In this document: positions 7,712 through 17,358 of the stretch, in pieces
How positions within the stretch are numbered: the stretch's first letter is position 1
Layout: each line of letters opens with the position of its first letter
From: Vibrio lentus
Lineage (GTDB): Bacteria; Pseudomonadota; Gammaproteobacteria; Enterobacterales; Vibrionaceae
DNA length: 64,000 nucleotides
Reading direction: 5' to 3'
Assembly: GCF_002875945.1 (NCBI RefSeq)
Contig: NZ_MCZK01000172.1
Coordinates: 81,770-145,769 of the forward strand
Translations under genes and position numbers: made by a program
The notes under the pieces: generated by a model
Seen by the model: only the letters and a program-made list of their open reading frames with translations
Database searches by the model: none
What the model was told of the DNA's origin: nothing

Positions 7712-10342
7712 TTAACCGGTGTTTCGCATGCCTGCTGCAATGCCCGCAATCGTCACCATTAGCGCTTCTTCTAGCTCTGCTGGTGGTGTTTCACACTTAC
7801 GAGTACGGTAAAGCAACTCAGCTTGAAGCATGTTTAGTGGCTCAACGTAGATGTTACGTAGGCGAATCGATTCAAGTCCCCAAGGGTCACTCTGCATCAG
7901 GTTCTCGTTGTTTTCTACATTCAGCACAGCTTTGATGTCTTTCTGCAGTTGTTCACGCAGTAATTCACCTAACGGCAGCAGTTCTTTATCAACAAGACGT
8001 TGATCGTAGTACTTAGCGATTTCCATGTTGCACTTCGAGTACACCATTTCCAACATGCCCAGACGAGTCGAGAAGAATGGCCACTCGCGACACATCTCTT
8101 CAAGCAGTGCTTGATGACCTTGGTCAACGGAATATTGAATCGCTTCACCAGCGCCCAACCATGCTGGAAGAACCAAGCGGTTTTGGCTCCAAGAGAAGAT
8201 CCATGGAATCGCACGTAGGCTTTCTACGCCGCCGTTCGGATTACGTTTTGCAGGACGAGAACCAAGAGGCAGTTTGCCCAGCTCGAGTTCAGGCGTTGCT
8301 TGACGGAAATAAGGGACAAATTTCTCTTCGCCACGAACCACGTTACGGTAAGCCTCACAAGATACTTGGGATAGCACTTCCATTAGGTCGCGCCACTCTT
8401 GTTTAGGCTCTGGTGGCGGCAGAAGGTTCGCTTCTAGAATCGCACTTGCGTAAAGGTTGAAGCTGTTTACGGCAACATCTGGTAAGCCAAGCTTAAAGCG
8501 GATCATTTCGCCTTGCTCAGTAACACGTAAACCGCCTTTCAAGCTCTTAGGTGGCTGAGAAAGAAGAGCAGCGTGCGCTGGCGCACCACCACGACCAACT
8601 GTTCCGCCACGGCCGTGGAATAGAGTCAGTTCGATGCCTTCTTCATCACAAACCTTAACCAACTTGTCCATCGCATCGTATTGAGCCCAACCTGCAGACA
8701 TTACGCCGGCATCTTTTGCAGAGTCAGAATACCCAATCATCACCATTTGGTGGTTTTGGATAAAGCCACGGTACAAATCGATGCTCATTAGCTGTTTCAT
8801 TACCGCTTCTGAGTTGTTCAAGTCGTCTAGCGTTTCGAACAGTGGACATACGTCCATGCGGTACGGACAACCACATTCTTGCAGAAGCAAGTGAACAGCC
8901 AGTACATCCGATGCAGTGCGAGCCATTGAGATCACGTAAGCACCAAATGCTTCACGAGGTTGGGCCGCAACCACCTTACAGGTGTCCAAAACCTCTTTGA
9001 CCTGTTCAGAGGGCTCCCAATCGCGTGGTAGCAGTGGGCGTTTTGAGCTTAATTCATTGGTTAAGAAAGCAACCTTGTCTTGCTCGCTCCACTGGTCGTA
9101 ATCGCCAATGCCTAGGTAGCGAGTCAGTTCAGACAGCACATCTGAGTGACGTGTACTTTCTTGACGAACATCGAGACGAACCAAGTGCACACCGAATGCT
9201 TTCAGGCGACGCAGGGTATCAAGCAGAGAACCGTCCGCGATGACGCCCATGCCACATTCGTGCAGTGATTGGTAACACGCGTAAAGCGGTGTCCAAAGTT
9301 GGTCGATGTTCTGTAGTGTTTCTTTCTTCGGTACTTCAGCGTCGTGCAGTTTTGCATCAAGCACTTCTAGCGTGTTGCTCAGCAGAGTACGTAAGCTCTT
9401 CAGGATGGCACGGTAAGCTTCGTGCTCATCGCCAGCCAGCTCACGAACGGCATCATTACACTTGGTCATCGACAGTTCGGTAATCAGCTCGTTCACGTCA
9501 CCTAGGTAAAGATCAGCGGCTTTCCAGCGAGATAGGCGCAGTACTTCTTTGGTGATGGTGTGCGTTACGAATGGGTTACCATCGCGGTCGCCACCCATCC
9601 AAGATGAGAAGTGTACTGGGCGAGCATCGATTGGTAAGCCTTCACCAAGGTAACCTTTTAGTCGGCCATCCATATCACGTAGGAAATCAGGCACGGCTTC
9701 CCAAAGAGAGTTTTCTACAACCGCAAAGCCCCACTTAGCTTCATCAAGTGGTGTTGGGCGTTGTTGACGAATCACATCAGAGTGCCAACCTTGAGCAATA
9801 AGCTGCTCTAGGCGACGTTCGGTTTTCACACGCTCTTTGTGTGATAGGTCGCTTAATTCTAATTTAGACAGACACTCGTTGATTTTAACCAACTTGTTGA
9901 TCATGGTGCGACGAGTGATTTCTGTTGGGTGAGCAGTCAAAACGAGTTCGATGTTCAGGTCGCGAACAGCTTGAGCCGCATCTAGCTTGCTGATGTCGTT
10001 TTGGTTTAATTTGGAAAATAGAGATTGCAGCACATCTGGTTCACAAACATGCTCCTCACAGTGGCGAGAGATCGTGTGGTATTGCTCTGCCATGTTGGTG
10101 AGGTTGAGAAATTGGTTAAATGCACGAGCAACAGGAGTGAGTTGTTCGTTCGGCAGGTTTTTGATTTCTTCAACTAGGCTGTCACGGTCAGCTTTGTTGC
10201 CTGCGCGGGCGGATTTGGAAAGTTTACGGATAGTTTCCACTTTCTCTAAGATAACGTCACCATGTGCATCTTGGATTGTGTTACCTAGCAAGCGTCCCAG
10301 CATGCTTACGTTACTCTTGAGAGCGGCGTATTTCTCGTTCAT
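7712..10342 (-). CDS. ppc: Phosphoenolpyruvate carboxylase
   Basis: Carboxylates phosphoenolpyruvate to oxaloacetate, the main anaplerotic step feeding the TCA cycle and aspartate-family amino acids. I take the ATG at 10342 as start: it has an AGGA site seven bases upstream and gives MNEKYAALKSNVSMLG, aligning with the E. coli N-terminus (876 residues versus 883). An upstream ATG at 10375 would add 11 unlikely residues. The catalytic motifs VLTAHPTEITRRT (about residue 135) and FHGRGGTVGRGG (about residue 580) are intact, and the conserved C-terminal MRNTG ends the protein. Confidence 0.97.
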   Translation of the reverse strand: MNEKYAALKSNVSMLGRLLGNTIQDAHGDVILEKVETIRKLSKSARAGNKADRDSLVEEIKNLPNEQLTPVARAFNQFLNLTNMAEQYHTISRHCEEHVCEPDVLQSLFSKLNQNDISKLDAAQAVRDLNIELVLTAHPTEITRRTMINKLVKINECLSKLELSDLSHKERVKTERRLEQLIAQGWHSDVIRQQRPTPLDEAKWGFAVVENSLWEAVPDFLRDMDGRLKGYLGEGLPIDARPVHFSSWMGGDRDGNPFVTHTITKEVLRLSRWKAADLYLGDVNELITELSMTKCNDAVRELAGDEHEAYRAILKSLRTLLSNTLEVLDAKLHDAEVPKKETLQNIDQLWTPLYACYQSLHECGMGVIADGSLLDTLRRLKAFGVHLVRLDVRQESTRHSDVLSELTRYLGIGDYDQWSEQDKVAFLTNELSSKRPLLPRDWEPSEQVKEVLDTCKVVAAQPREAFGAYVISMARTASDVLAVHLLLQECGCPYRMDVCPLFETLDDLNNSEAVMKQLMSIDLYRGFIQNHQMVMIGYSDSAKDAGVMSAGWAQYDAMDKLVKVCDEEGIELTLFHGRGGTVGRGGAPAHAALLSQPPKSLKGGLRVTEQGEMIRFKLGLPDVAVNSFNLYASAILEANLLPPPEPKQEWRDLMEVLSQVSCEAYRNVVRGEEKFVPYFRQATPELELGKLPLGSRPAKRNPNGGVESLRAIPWIFSWSQNRLVLPAWLGAGEAIQYSVDQGHQALLEEMCREWPFFSTRLGMLEMVYSKCNMEIAKYYDQRLVDKELLPLGELLREQLQKDIKAVLNVENNENLMQSDPWGLESIRLRNIYVEPLNMLQAELLYRTRKCETPPAELEEALMVTIAGIAAGMRNTG

Positions 10343-10543
10343 TGTCATCCTGCCTCGTAAAAAAATTACATCCATTGTTCCTTGTTAAGTACACAATCTA
10401 GCGAAAAGTGCTGTATCTAGTCAAATAAAGCATTCTAAGTTTGCAATTATTAGGTTTAAAAATGCGGGAGAAGTAAATTTTTCAAAACTTAGGGAAAAAG
10501 TGAAATTTAATTACAAGATTGCGGCTATATCAGGGATGGCAGA

Positions 10544-10573
10544 ATAAAAGCCACTTTTTAGGGTGGCTTTTAT
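10544..10573 (-). terminator. Terminator of argE
   Basis: Eleven-pair stem ATAAAAGCCAC / GTGGCTTTTAT with an eight-base loop, 27 bases past the argE stop. Confidence 0.8.
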
Positions 10574-10600
10574 GTGAATGTTCGGATTGAGAAGTAATAA

Positions 10601-11737
10601 CTAGAAACAATATTTACGGATGGATTTACTCAGAACATCAATTGTTGGGTCAATAAAATCGAAGCTTAAGAACTCATCCGGTTGGTGAGCTTGGTCAATT
10701 GAGCCTGGACCTAACACCAGTGTTGGACATAATTCTTGAAGGAAAGGTGCTTCAGTACAGTAGTTCACGGTTTGAGATTCAGTTTCACACACTGATTCCA
10801 TGCCACCGATAAATGGATGATCGTGCTGACACTCGTAACCCGGAATAGGTTCGTGCAGTGGAGTAATCTCAATTCTGCCCGGCCATTTTGCTTCTACTTC
10901 TTTCAGTGCGCTACGCAGCATGTTATCCAAACCATCTAAGCTGATGCCCGGTAAGGGACGAACATCATAGTGCAGTTCACAACAACCACAGATACGGTTC
11001 GCGCTGTCGCCACCGTGGATATGACCAAGGTTTAGAGTAGGGCTTGGAATCGCAAAACCTGGGTGATGGTACTCCTTGACTAACTTGTCACGCAGCTGCA
11101 TTAAAGCAAACAACACTTCATGCATGATCTCGATAGCGTTGACGCCTAAAGCGGGATCTGAAGAGTGACCTGATTTACCCGTTACTCGTACAGCATTGGC
11201 AACATGACCTTTATGACCACGAATCGGCACAAGGCTGGTTGGCTCACCAATAATGCAGTAGTCCGGTTTAAACGGCGCATTTTCAGTGAAATGACGTGCT
11301 CCCAGCATAGTGGTTTCTTCGTCACAGGTTGCTAGTACATAAAGTGGCTTGGTCTGCTTGCTCCAATCCATCTTCTTTGCAGCTTCATAAACGAAAGCGA
11401 AAAAGCCTTTCATATCGGCGGTGCCCAATCCGTAGAAGCGGTTATTGTGCTCTGTCAGTGCGTGAGGGTCGAAGTTCCAACGTCCTTCGTCGAATGGCAC
11501 GGTATCACTGTGTCCTGCAAGCAATAAGCCCCCTTCACCAGAACCCATCTTTGCGACCATATTATGCTTGCCGGGTTCGACCTCTACCACCTCAACGCTA
11601 AAGCCTACGTCTTTAAACCATTGAGCCATTTTTTCGATCACTTTCTCGTTGCCATGATCCCAGCTTGGATCGGTCGAGCTAATGGAGTCGGTGGAAATCA
11701 GGCCTTTATAGACCTCAAGAAAACTCGGTAATTGCAT
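10601..11737 (-). CDS. argE: Acetylornithine deacetylase ArgE
   Basis: Zinc metallopeptidase-fold enzyme (M20 family) that releases ornithine and acetate from N-acetylornithine in arginine synthesis. The 378 residues match the family (383 in E. coli). Metal-site motifs are visible: LLAGHSDTVPFDEG (His and Asp, about residue 75) and GLGTADMKGFFA (about residue 108), then CDEETTMLGA (about 140). It diverges from argCBG across a 153-bp region holding candidate ArgR boxes, the classical argE/argC arrangement. Confidence 0.96.
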   Translation of the reverse strand: MQLPSFLEVYKGLISTDSISSTDPSWDHGNEKVIEKMAQWFKDVGFSVEVVEVEPGKHNMVAKMGSGEGGLLLAGHSDTVPFDEGRWNFDPHALTEHNNRFYGLGTADMKGFFAFVYEAAKKMDWSKQTKPLYVLATCDEETTMLGARHFTENAPFKPDYCIIGEPTSLVPIRGHKGHVANAVRVTGKSGHSSDPALGVNAIEIMHEVLFALMQLRDKLVKEYHHPGFAIPSPTLNLGHIHGGDSANRICGCCELHYDVRPLPGISLDGLDNMLRSALKEVEAKWPGRIEITPLHEPIPGYECQHDHPFIGGMESVCETESQTVNYCTEAPFLQELCPTLVLGPGSIDQAHQPDEFLSFDFIDPTIDVLSKSIRKYCF

Positions 11738-11782
11738 AATAACTTCACTTCTACTATTGACAGGAAAACCATAAGTCGGTAA

Positions 11783-11821
11783 AACACATATTAAATCATA
11801 TTTAATGCATAAGAAATCAAA
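11783..11821. promoter_or_regulatory. Candidate paired ArgR boxes between argE and argC
   Basis: Two imperfect ARG boxes with cores CACATATTAAATCA (11785-11798) and TGCATAAGAAATCA (11806-11819) are exactly 21 bp apart, the spacing of tandem boxes bound by one ArgR hexamer. They fit the E. coli core TGAAT-N4-ATTCA only partly. A further TGAAT half-site lies at 11841-11845. Confidence 0.5.
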
Positions 11822-11890
11822 TAAAGCTAAAAATTAAGTATGAATAGTCAAATTTGAAATGTAACTTACCTCAAGAATGGATGTGTTGAG

Positions 11891-12895
11891 ATGTTGAAAA
11901 CCACGATCATTGGCGCAAGCGGCTACACCGGAGCAGAACTGGCTCTAATGATAAACAGACACCCTGAGCTCACGCTATCAGGTTTATATGTCTCAGCCAA
12001 TAGTGTAGACGCAGGTAAACCTATTGCGGCACTGCACGGTAAGTTAGCTGGCTTGATTGATATGCCAGTACAACCATTAACGAATCCAGAAGAAGTGGCA
12101 AAGCAGTCTGATGTGATTTTCTTAGCTACTGCACATGAGGTAAGTCACGACCTGGCGCCAATCTTTCTAGAGAACGATTGCCAAGTGTTCGACCTATCAG
12201 GTGCATTCAGAGTTAAAGGCGAAAACTTCTATCAAGAGTTTTACGGTTTTGAACATCAACACGAACAATGGCTAGACAAAGCGGCTTACGGTTTAGCTGA
12301 ATGGAACGAACAAGAAATTAAAGAAGCTCAGCTTGTTGCTGTCGCGGGTTGTTATCCAACGGCATCACAATTGGCGATTAAGCCTTTAGTTGAAGCAAAG
12401 TTACTGGATGAGAATCAATGGCCAGTGATTAACGCGACTAGTGGTGTTACTGGAGCTGGTCGTAAGGCGACTATGGTCAACAGCTTCTGCGAAGTGAGCT
12501 TGCAAGCTTATGGCGTATTCAATCACCGTCATCAACCTGAAATGGCTGCACATTTAGGATGTGATGTGATTTTCACCCCGCACCTCGGCAACTTTAAGCG
12601 TGGCATTTTAGCAACCATCACCATGAAACTGGCTGAAGGTGTGACAGAACAACAGATACAAGATGCCTTTGAGCAAGCTTATCAAGGTAAGCCAGCAGTG
12701 AGATTACTCGAAGAGACATTGCCAAGAATTCAAGATGTAGAACAAACACCTTTCTGCGACTTAGGTTGGAAGGTTCAAGGTCAACACATCATCGTTGTTT
12801 CAGCGATTGATAACTTATTAAAGGGTGCATCTAGCCAAGCGATGCAGTGTTTGAATTTACGTTATGGTTTTGCGCCATTAACTGCGTTAGTGTAA
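11891..12895 (+). CDS. argC: N-acetyl-gamma-glutamyl-phosphate reductase ArgC
   Basis: NADPH-dependent reductase producing N-acetylglutamate semialdehyde, the third step of arginine synthesis. The 334 residues match E. coli ArgC. The nucleotide-binding N-terminus IIGASGYTGAEL (residues 6-17) and the catalytic cysteine in AVAGCYPTASQLA (about Cys155) are present, as is the C-terminal region HIIVVSAIDNLLKGASSQA. It is the first gene of an operon with argB 12 bases downstream. Confidence 0.97.
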   Translation: MLKTTIIGASGYTGAELALMINRHPELTLSGLYVSANSVDAGKPIAALHGKLAGLIDMPVQPLTNPEEVAKQSDVIFLATAHEVSHDLAPIFLENDCQVFDLSGAFRVKGENFYQEFYGFEHQHEQWLDKAAYGLAEWNEQEIKEAQLVAVAGCYPTASQLAIKPLVEAKLLDENQWPVINATSGVTGAGRKATMVNSFCEVSLQAYGVFNHRHQPEMAAHLGCDVIFTPHLGNFKRGILATITMKLAEGVTEQQIQDAFEQAYQGKPAVRLLEETLPRIQDVEQTPFCDLGWKVQGQHIIVVSAIDNLLKGASSQAMQCLNLRYGFAPLTALV

Positions 12896-12907
12896 GGAAA
12901 TCTAGAT

Positions 12908-13696
12908 ATGAGCCTTAATAATCAACCATTAATCATAAAGTTAGGTGGCGCTGCGCTATCTTGTGGTGAAACACTTAGCAAGTTATTTGGTGCTATCTCT
13001 GCTTACCAACAGCAGGCACAGCGACCAATCGTGATCGTTCACGGTGGTGGTTACCTTGTTGATGACCTGATGAATAAATTGAACCTTGAAACCGTTAAGA
13101 AAGAAGGGTTACGTGTTACCCCTTATGATCAGATCCCAGTGATTGCTGGTGCGCTAGCGGGCACAGCCAATAAATTACTTCAGGGTCAGGCGATTAAAGA
13201 CGGTATCAATGCCGTTGGTTTGAGCCTAGCAGACGGTGGCTTATGTAAAGTCAGCGAGCTGAACCTTGAATTGGGTGCAGTAGGTAAAGCTGAGCCGGGC
13301 GACTCAACCGTCCTGCAAGCCATCCTTAATACTGGTGCATTGCCAATCATTAGTTCTATTGGTCTGACTGATCAAGGGCAACTGATGAACGTTAATGCCG
13401 ATCAAGCCGCGGTTGCCGTTGCAGGCGCACTTGATGCTGAACTGGTACTGCTTTCTGATGTAAGTGGCGTGTTGGATGGTAAAGGGCACCTGATTCCAAG
13501 CCTTAATCAGCAACAAGCCGATGACCTCATCACAGGAAAAGTCATTACTGACGGCATGATCGTTAAGGTTAAAGCTGCACTAGAAGCCGCTAACGACCTC
13601 GGACGACCAATCGAAGTCGCCACTTGGCGATACCCAGACAAACTGACACAACTTTTTTCAGGTAAGAGCATCGGAACACAGTTTTTACCTCAGTAG
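12908..13696 (+). CDS. argB: Acetylglutamate kinase ArgB
   Basis: Amino-acid kinase-fold enzyme phosphorylating N-acetylglutamate. The 262 residues match the short, arginine-insensitive type found in enterics (258). The phosphate-binding IKLGGAAL (residues 10-17) and IVHGGGYLVD (about residues 43-52) motifs are intact. It sits between argC and argG with short gaps. Confidence 0.96.
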   Translation: MSLNNQPLIIKLGGAALSCGETLSKLFGAISAYQQQAQRPIVIVHGGGYLVDDLMNKLNLETVKKEGLRVTPYDQIPVIAGALAGTANKLLQGQAIKDGINAVGLSLADGGLCKVSELNLELGAVGKAEPGDSTVLQAILNTGALPIISSIGLTDQGQLMNVNADQAAVAVAGALDAELVLLSDVSGVLDGKGHLIPSLNQQQADDLITGKVITDGMIVKVKAALEAANDLGRPIEVATWRYPDKLTQLFSGKSIGTQFLPQ

Positions 13697-13809
13697 GCCT
13701 CACTACGAGTCACTACTTAAAGAATTTAGACAAACTAAATAAACATATAATTATGAAGTCATTTCCAACGCTGACCGCCATGTGCAGTATGGAAATTAGG
13801 AGAAAGAAA

Positions 13810-15021
13810 ATGAGCAAAGTTAACGTAAAGAAAGTTGTAGTAGCCTACTCTGGCGGTCTAGACACATCAGTAATCATTCCATGGTTGAAAGAGAACTATG
13901 ACTGCGAAGTTATCGCATTTGTTGCTGATGTAGGCCAAGGCGATGAAGAGCTGATTGGTATTGAAGAGAAAGCAAAAGCTTCTGGTGCTTCTGAGTGTTA
14001 CATCGCTGACCTTAAAGAAGAGATGGTGGCAGATTACATCTACCCAACGCTAAAAACAGGCGCTTACTACGAAGGTAAATACCTACTAGGTACTTCAATG
14101 GCTCGTCCAATCATTGCGAAAGCTCAGGTTGAAGTTGCACGTAAAGTCGGTGCGGACGCGTTATGCCACGGTTGTACTGGTAAGGGTAATGACCAAGTTC
14201 GTTTTGAAGGCGCATTTGCTGCTCTAGCACCGGATCTACACGTAATTGCACCTTGGCGTGAGTGGGATCTAGTGAGCCGTGAAGAGTGTCTAGATTACCT
14301 AGCAGAGCGTAATATCCCTTGTACGGCTTCTCTTACTAAGATTTACTCGCGTGATGCAAACGCATGGCACATCTCTACAGAAGGTGGCGTTCTAGAAAAT
14401 ACATGGAACGCACCTGATGAAGATTGCTGGGCTTGGACTGTAGACCCAGAGCAAGCGCCAAACGAATCTGAAACTGTGACGCTTAAAGTTGAAAAAGGCG
14501 AAGTGGTAGCGGTTGATGGTGAAACAATGACGCCATACAACGCACTGGTTTATCTAAATGAGAAGGGTGCTAAGCACGGTGTTGGTCGTATCGATATCGT
14601 AGAAAACCGTCTTGTTGGTATGAAGTCTCGTGGTTGTTACGAAACTCCAGGTGGCACAATCATGATGGAAGCACTGCGTGCAGTAGAACAGCTGGTTCTT
14701 GATAAAGCGGCATTCGAATTCCGTGAAGAGCTAGGTGTTAAAGCTTCTCACCTTGTATACGACGGTCGTTGGTTCACTCCGCTATGTAAGTCAATTCTTG
14801 CAGCAACAGATGAGCTAGCACAAGAAGTGAATGGTGAAGTGGTTATCAAACTTTACAAAGGCCATGCAACGGTGACTCAGAAGCGTTCTGATAACAGCCT
14901 ATACTCAGAAGAGTTTGCAACCTTTGGTGAAGATGAAGTTTACGACCAAAGCCACGCTGAAGGCTTCATCCGTCTTTACTCGCTATCAAGCCGTATCCGT
15001 GCTTTGAATAGCCAAAAGTAA
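13810..15021 (+). CDS. argG: Argininosuccinate synthase ArgG
   Basis: ATP-dependent ligation of citrulline and aspartate. The start at 13810 has a good AGGAG site (13798-13802) and gives 403 residues with the family N-terminus; an in-frame ATG at 13753 would add 19 residues and lacks support. The ATP-pyrophosphatase loop VVAYSGGLDTSVI lies at about residues 9-21, and GCTGKGNDQVRFE at about residues 120-132. This is the about 400-residue type, not the longer E. coli type. The gap from argB is 113 bp with no clear terminator, so it is probably cotranscribed. Confidence 0.96.
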   Translation: MSKVNVKKVVVAYSGGLDTSVIIPWLKENYDCEVIAFVADVGQGDEELIGIEEKAKASGASECYIADLKEEMVADYIYPTLKTGAYYEGKYLLGTSMARPIIAKAQVEVARKVGADALCHGCTGKGNDQVRFEGAFAALAPDLHVIAPWREWDLVSREECLDYLAERNIPCTASLTKIYSRDANAWHISTEGGVLENTWNAPDEDCWAWTVDPEQAPNESETVTLKVEKGEVVAVDGETMTPYNALVYLNEKGAKHGVGRIDIVENRLVGMKSRGCYETPGGTIMMEALRAVEQLVLDKAAFEFREELGVKASHLVYDGRWFTPLCKSILAATDELAQEVNGEVVIKLYKGHATVTQKRSDNSLYSEEFATFGEDEVYDQSHAEGFIRLYSLSSRIRALNSQK

Positions 15022-15090
15022 TCCTAACAATGAGTTAGCGAGCTAGCCTTTAGCGGAAGATTAAAGGCCAGTAAACTGACATTATTATGC

Positions 15091-15129
15091 AAAGCCCATT
15101 TACTACTAAACAGTGAATGGGCTTTTTGT
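15091..15129 (+). terminator. Terminator after argG
   Basis: Fourteen-pair stem AAAGCCCATTTACT / AGTGAATGGGCTTT with a T run. It separates argCBG from argH, which therefore probably has its own promoter. Confidence 0.9.
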
Positions 15130-15223
15130 TTTCTATTCGCTTAATAAATCAGCTTCAGCTTTTACCGTTGAATGGCATATAATTCGCGCTCCACGCTGAA
15201 AATAATCAATGGAATGATCTTTT

Positions 15224-15262
15224 GGTGAATAAATATGTGAAAATAATGAATTAATACTTTAT
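15224..15262 (+). promoter_or_regulatory. Candidate paired ArgR boxes upstream of argH
   Basis: Two perfect TGAAT half-sites at 15226-15230 and 15247-15251 start ARG-box-like elements (TGAATAAATATGTG and TGAATTAATACTTT) exactly 21 bp apart. A third similar element, TGAATCTTAATCAG, lies at 15306-15319. With the argG terminator this accounts for the 347-bp gap before argH. Confidence 0.5.
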
Positions 15263-15368
15263 TTTCATTTTGAATTGCCGTAAGTTTAAACCATCAGAAA
15301 AATACTGAATCTTAATCAGAATTATCATTTGCAAAAACAGTGAGCACTGTGCAATTAGGAGATACACA

Positions 15369-17243
15369 ATGGCATTATGGGGCGGTAGATTTACCCAAGC
15401 AGCAGACACGCGGTTCAAAGATTTTAACGATTCTCTTCGTTTTGATTACCGATTGGCTGAGCAAGACATTGTGGGCTCTATTGCCTGGTCAAAGGCTCTA
15501 CAATCGGTCAATGTTCTAACAGAAGAAGAACAGCAAAGACTAGAGCTTGCACTGAACGAGCTAAAACTCGAAGTGATGGAAGACCCTGAACAGATCTTAC
15601 GTTCTGATGCAGAAGATATTCACAGCTGGGTTGAGCAACAACTTATCGGCAAAGTCGGTGATTTGGGAAAAAAACTTCACACTGGCCGTTCTCGTAATGA
15701 CCAAGTAGCGACTGACCTTAAACTTTGGTGTCGTCAGCAAGGTAATCAACTGCTACTCGCGCTTGATCGTCTACAAAGCCAAATGGTGAATGTTGCTTCT
15801 CAGCATCAAGAAACCGTGCTTCCTGGCTACACTCACTTACAACGTGCTCAGCCGGTAACTTTTGCTCACTGGTGCTTGGCTTACGTTGAAATGCTTGAGC
15901 GTGATTATTCTCGTTTGAATGATGCGATTAAGCGTCTAGATACATGTCCGCTGGGTTCTGGTGCCCTCGCAGGAACCGCTTACCCGATGGACCGTGAAGA
16001 GTTAGCTCACAACTTAGGTTTCCGTCGTGCAACGCGTAACTCTCTAGATTCAGTTTCTGACCGTGACCATGTGATGGAGCTGATGTCGATTGCATCTATC
16101 TCAATGCTTCACCTTTCACGTCTTGCAGAAGATATGATCTTCTACAACTCAGGTGAATCAAACTTCATCGAGTTAGCTGATACCGTGACTTCAGGTTCAT
16201 CTCTGATGCCACAAAAGAAAAACCCTGATGCGCTAGAGCTTATCCGTGGCAAAACTGGCCGTGTATACGGTTCATTAGCCGCAATGATGATGACAGTGAA
16301 AGCACTGCCTTTGGCTTACAACAAAGACATGCAAGAAGATAAAGAAGGTCTGTTTGACGCTTTAGACACTTGGAATGATTGTATGGAAATGGCTGCTCTT
16401 TGTTTTGACGGCATTAAAGTGAACGGTGAACGTACGCTTGAAGCGGCGAAGCAAGGTTATGCAAACTCAACAGAACTGGCTGATTACCTAGTCGCGAAAG
16501 GCATTCCTTTCCGTGAAGCTCACCATATTGTTGGTGTGACGGTAGTTGCTGCTATTGCTAAAGGTTGTGCATTAGAAGAATTAACCATCGCAGAGATGAA
16601 AGAGTTCTCTGAGGTGATTGAAGATGATGTGTATGACATCTTGACCATTGAATCGTGCCTTGAGAAACGTAGCGCGCTAGGTGGTGTATCACCGAAGCAA
16701 GTCGCTTACGCGGTTGATCAAGCTGAGAAGCGTTTGTCACAGCGTGATACTTCCATTGTTAAAGTTCGTCCGGCTCGTTTGACCGATATCGAATCATTGG
16801 AAGGCATGGTGGCCTATTGGGCCAACCTCGGTGAAAACCTACCTCGTTCTCGTAATGAACTGGTGCGTGATATTGGCTCGTTTGCGGTCGCTGAGCATCA
16901 TGGCGAAGTAACAGGTTGTGCATCACTCTATGTGTATGACTCTGGTTTAGCGGAAATTCGTTCGTTGGGTGTTGAAGCTGGTTGGCAAGGTCAAGGGCAG
17001 GGGACTGCAATCGTGCAACACCTTGTTGAGAAGGCTCGCCAAATGGCAATCAAGAAGGTGTTCGTACTGACTCGTACTCCTGAGTTCTTTATGAAGCATG
17101 ACTTCTTACCGACATCGAAATCTCTGCTACCTGAAAAGGTATTGAAAGATTGTGATCAGTGTCCTCGTCAACATGCATGTGATGAAGTGGCGTTGGAAGT
17201 GAACTTGGTAGAGCAGATTATCGCTAAGGTGAATGTTGCATAA
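15369..17243 (+). CDS. argH: ArgH(A): argininosuccinate lyase fused to an N-acetylglutamate synthase domain
   Basis: The 624 residues contain two enzymes of one pathway. Residues 1 to about 460 are a complete argininosuccinate lyase with the fumarase-superfamily signature GSSLMPQKKNPD (about residue 277) and TGRSRNDQVATD (about residue 105). Residues from about 463 to 624 are a GNAT acetyltransferase with the acetyl-CoA loop region GWQGQGQGTAIV and a cysteine-containing stretch CDQCPRQHACDE near residues 595-606, as in the synthase domain of ArgA-type proteins. Such argH(A) fusions are known from Vibrio and Moritella. It could catalyse both the first and last steps of arginine synthesis; activity of the second domain is inferred. 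Confidence 0.95.
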   Translation: MALWGGRFTQAADTRFKDFNDSLRFDYRLAEQDIVGSIAWSKALQSVNVLTEEEQQRLELALNELKLEVMEDPEQILRSDAEDIHSWVEQQLIGKVGDLGKKLHTGRSRNDQVATDLKLWCRQQGNQLLLALDRLQSQMVNVASQHQETVLPGYTHLQRAQPVTFAHWCLAYVEMLERDYSRLNDAIKRLDTCPLGSGALAGTAYPMDREELAHNLGFRRATRNSLDSVSDRDHVMELMSIASISMLHLSRLAEDMIFYNSGESNFIELADTVTSGSSLMPQKKNPDALELIRGKTGRVYGSLAAMMMTVKALPLAYNKDMQEDKEGLFDALDTWNDCMEMAALCFDGIKVNGERTLEAAKQGYANSTELADYLVAKGIPFREAHHIVGVTVVAAIAKGCALEELTIAEMKEFSEVIEDDVYDILTIESCLEKRSALGGVSPKQVAYAVDQAEKRLSQRDTSIVKVRPARLTDIESLEGMVAYWANLGENLPRSRNELVRDIGSFAVAEHHGEVTGCASLYVYDSGLAEIRSLGVEAGWQGQGQGTAIVQHLVEKARQMAIKKVFVLTRTPEFFMKHDFLPTSKSLLPEKVLKDCDQCPRQHACDEVALEVNLVEQIIAKVNVA

Positions 17244-17266
17244 AGCATTGATTTTATAGCTCCTAA

Positions 17267-17294
17267 AAAAAAGATCAAAAATCTGATCTTTTTT
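17267..17294 (+). terminator. Terminator of argH(A)
   Basis: Perfect 11-pair stem AAAAAAGATCA / TGATCTTTTTT with a six-base loop, ending in T. Confidence 0.88.
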
Positions 17295-17358
17295 GGGAAC
17301 AAACTAAGAAAAGTCCGGTCTATTAAAGTACCACTGCTTTTTCTTAGAATTTTCTAAG

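Noticed and set aside
9987..10388. 133-residue open frame on the plus strand over the ppc 5' end
   Set aside because: It lies opposite the strongly conserved ppc N-terminus, has no ribosome site, and resembles no family I know; it is a shadow frame.
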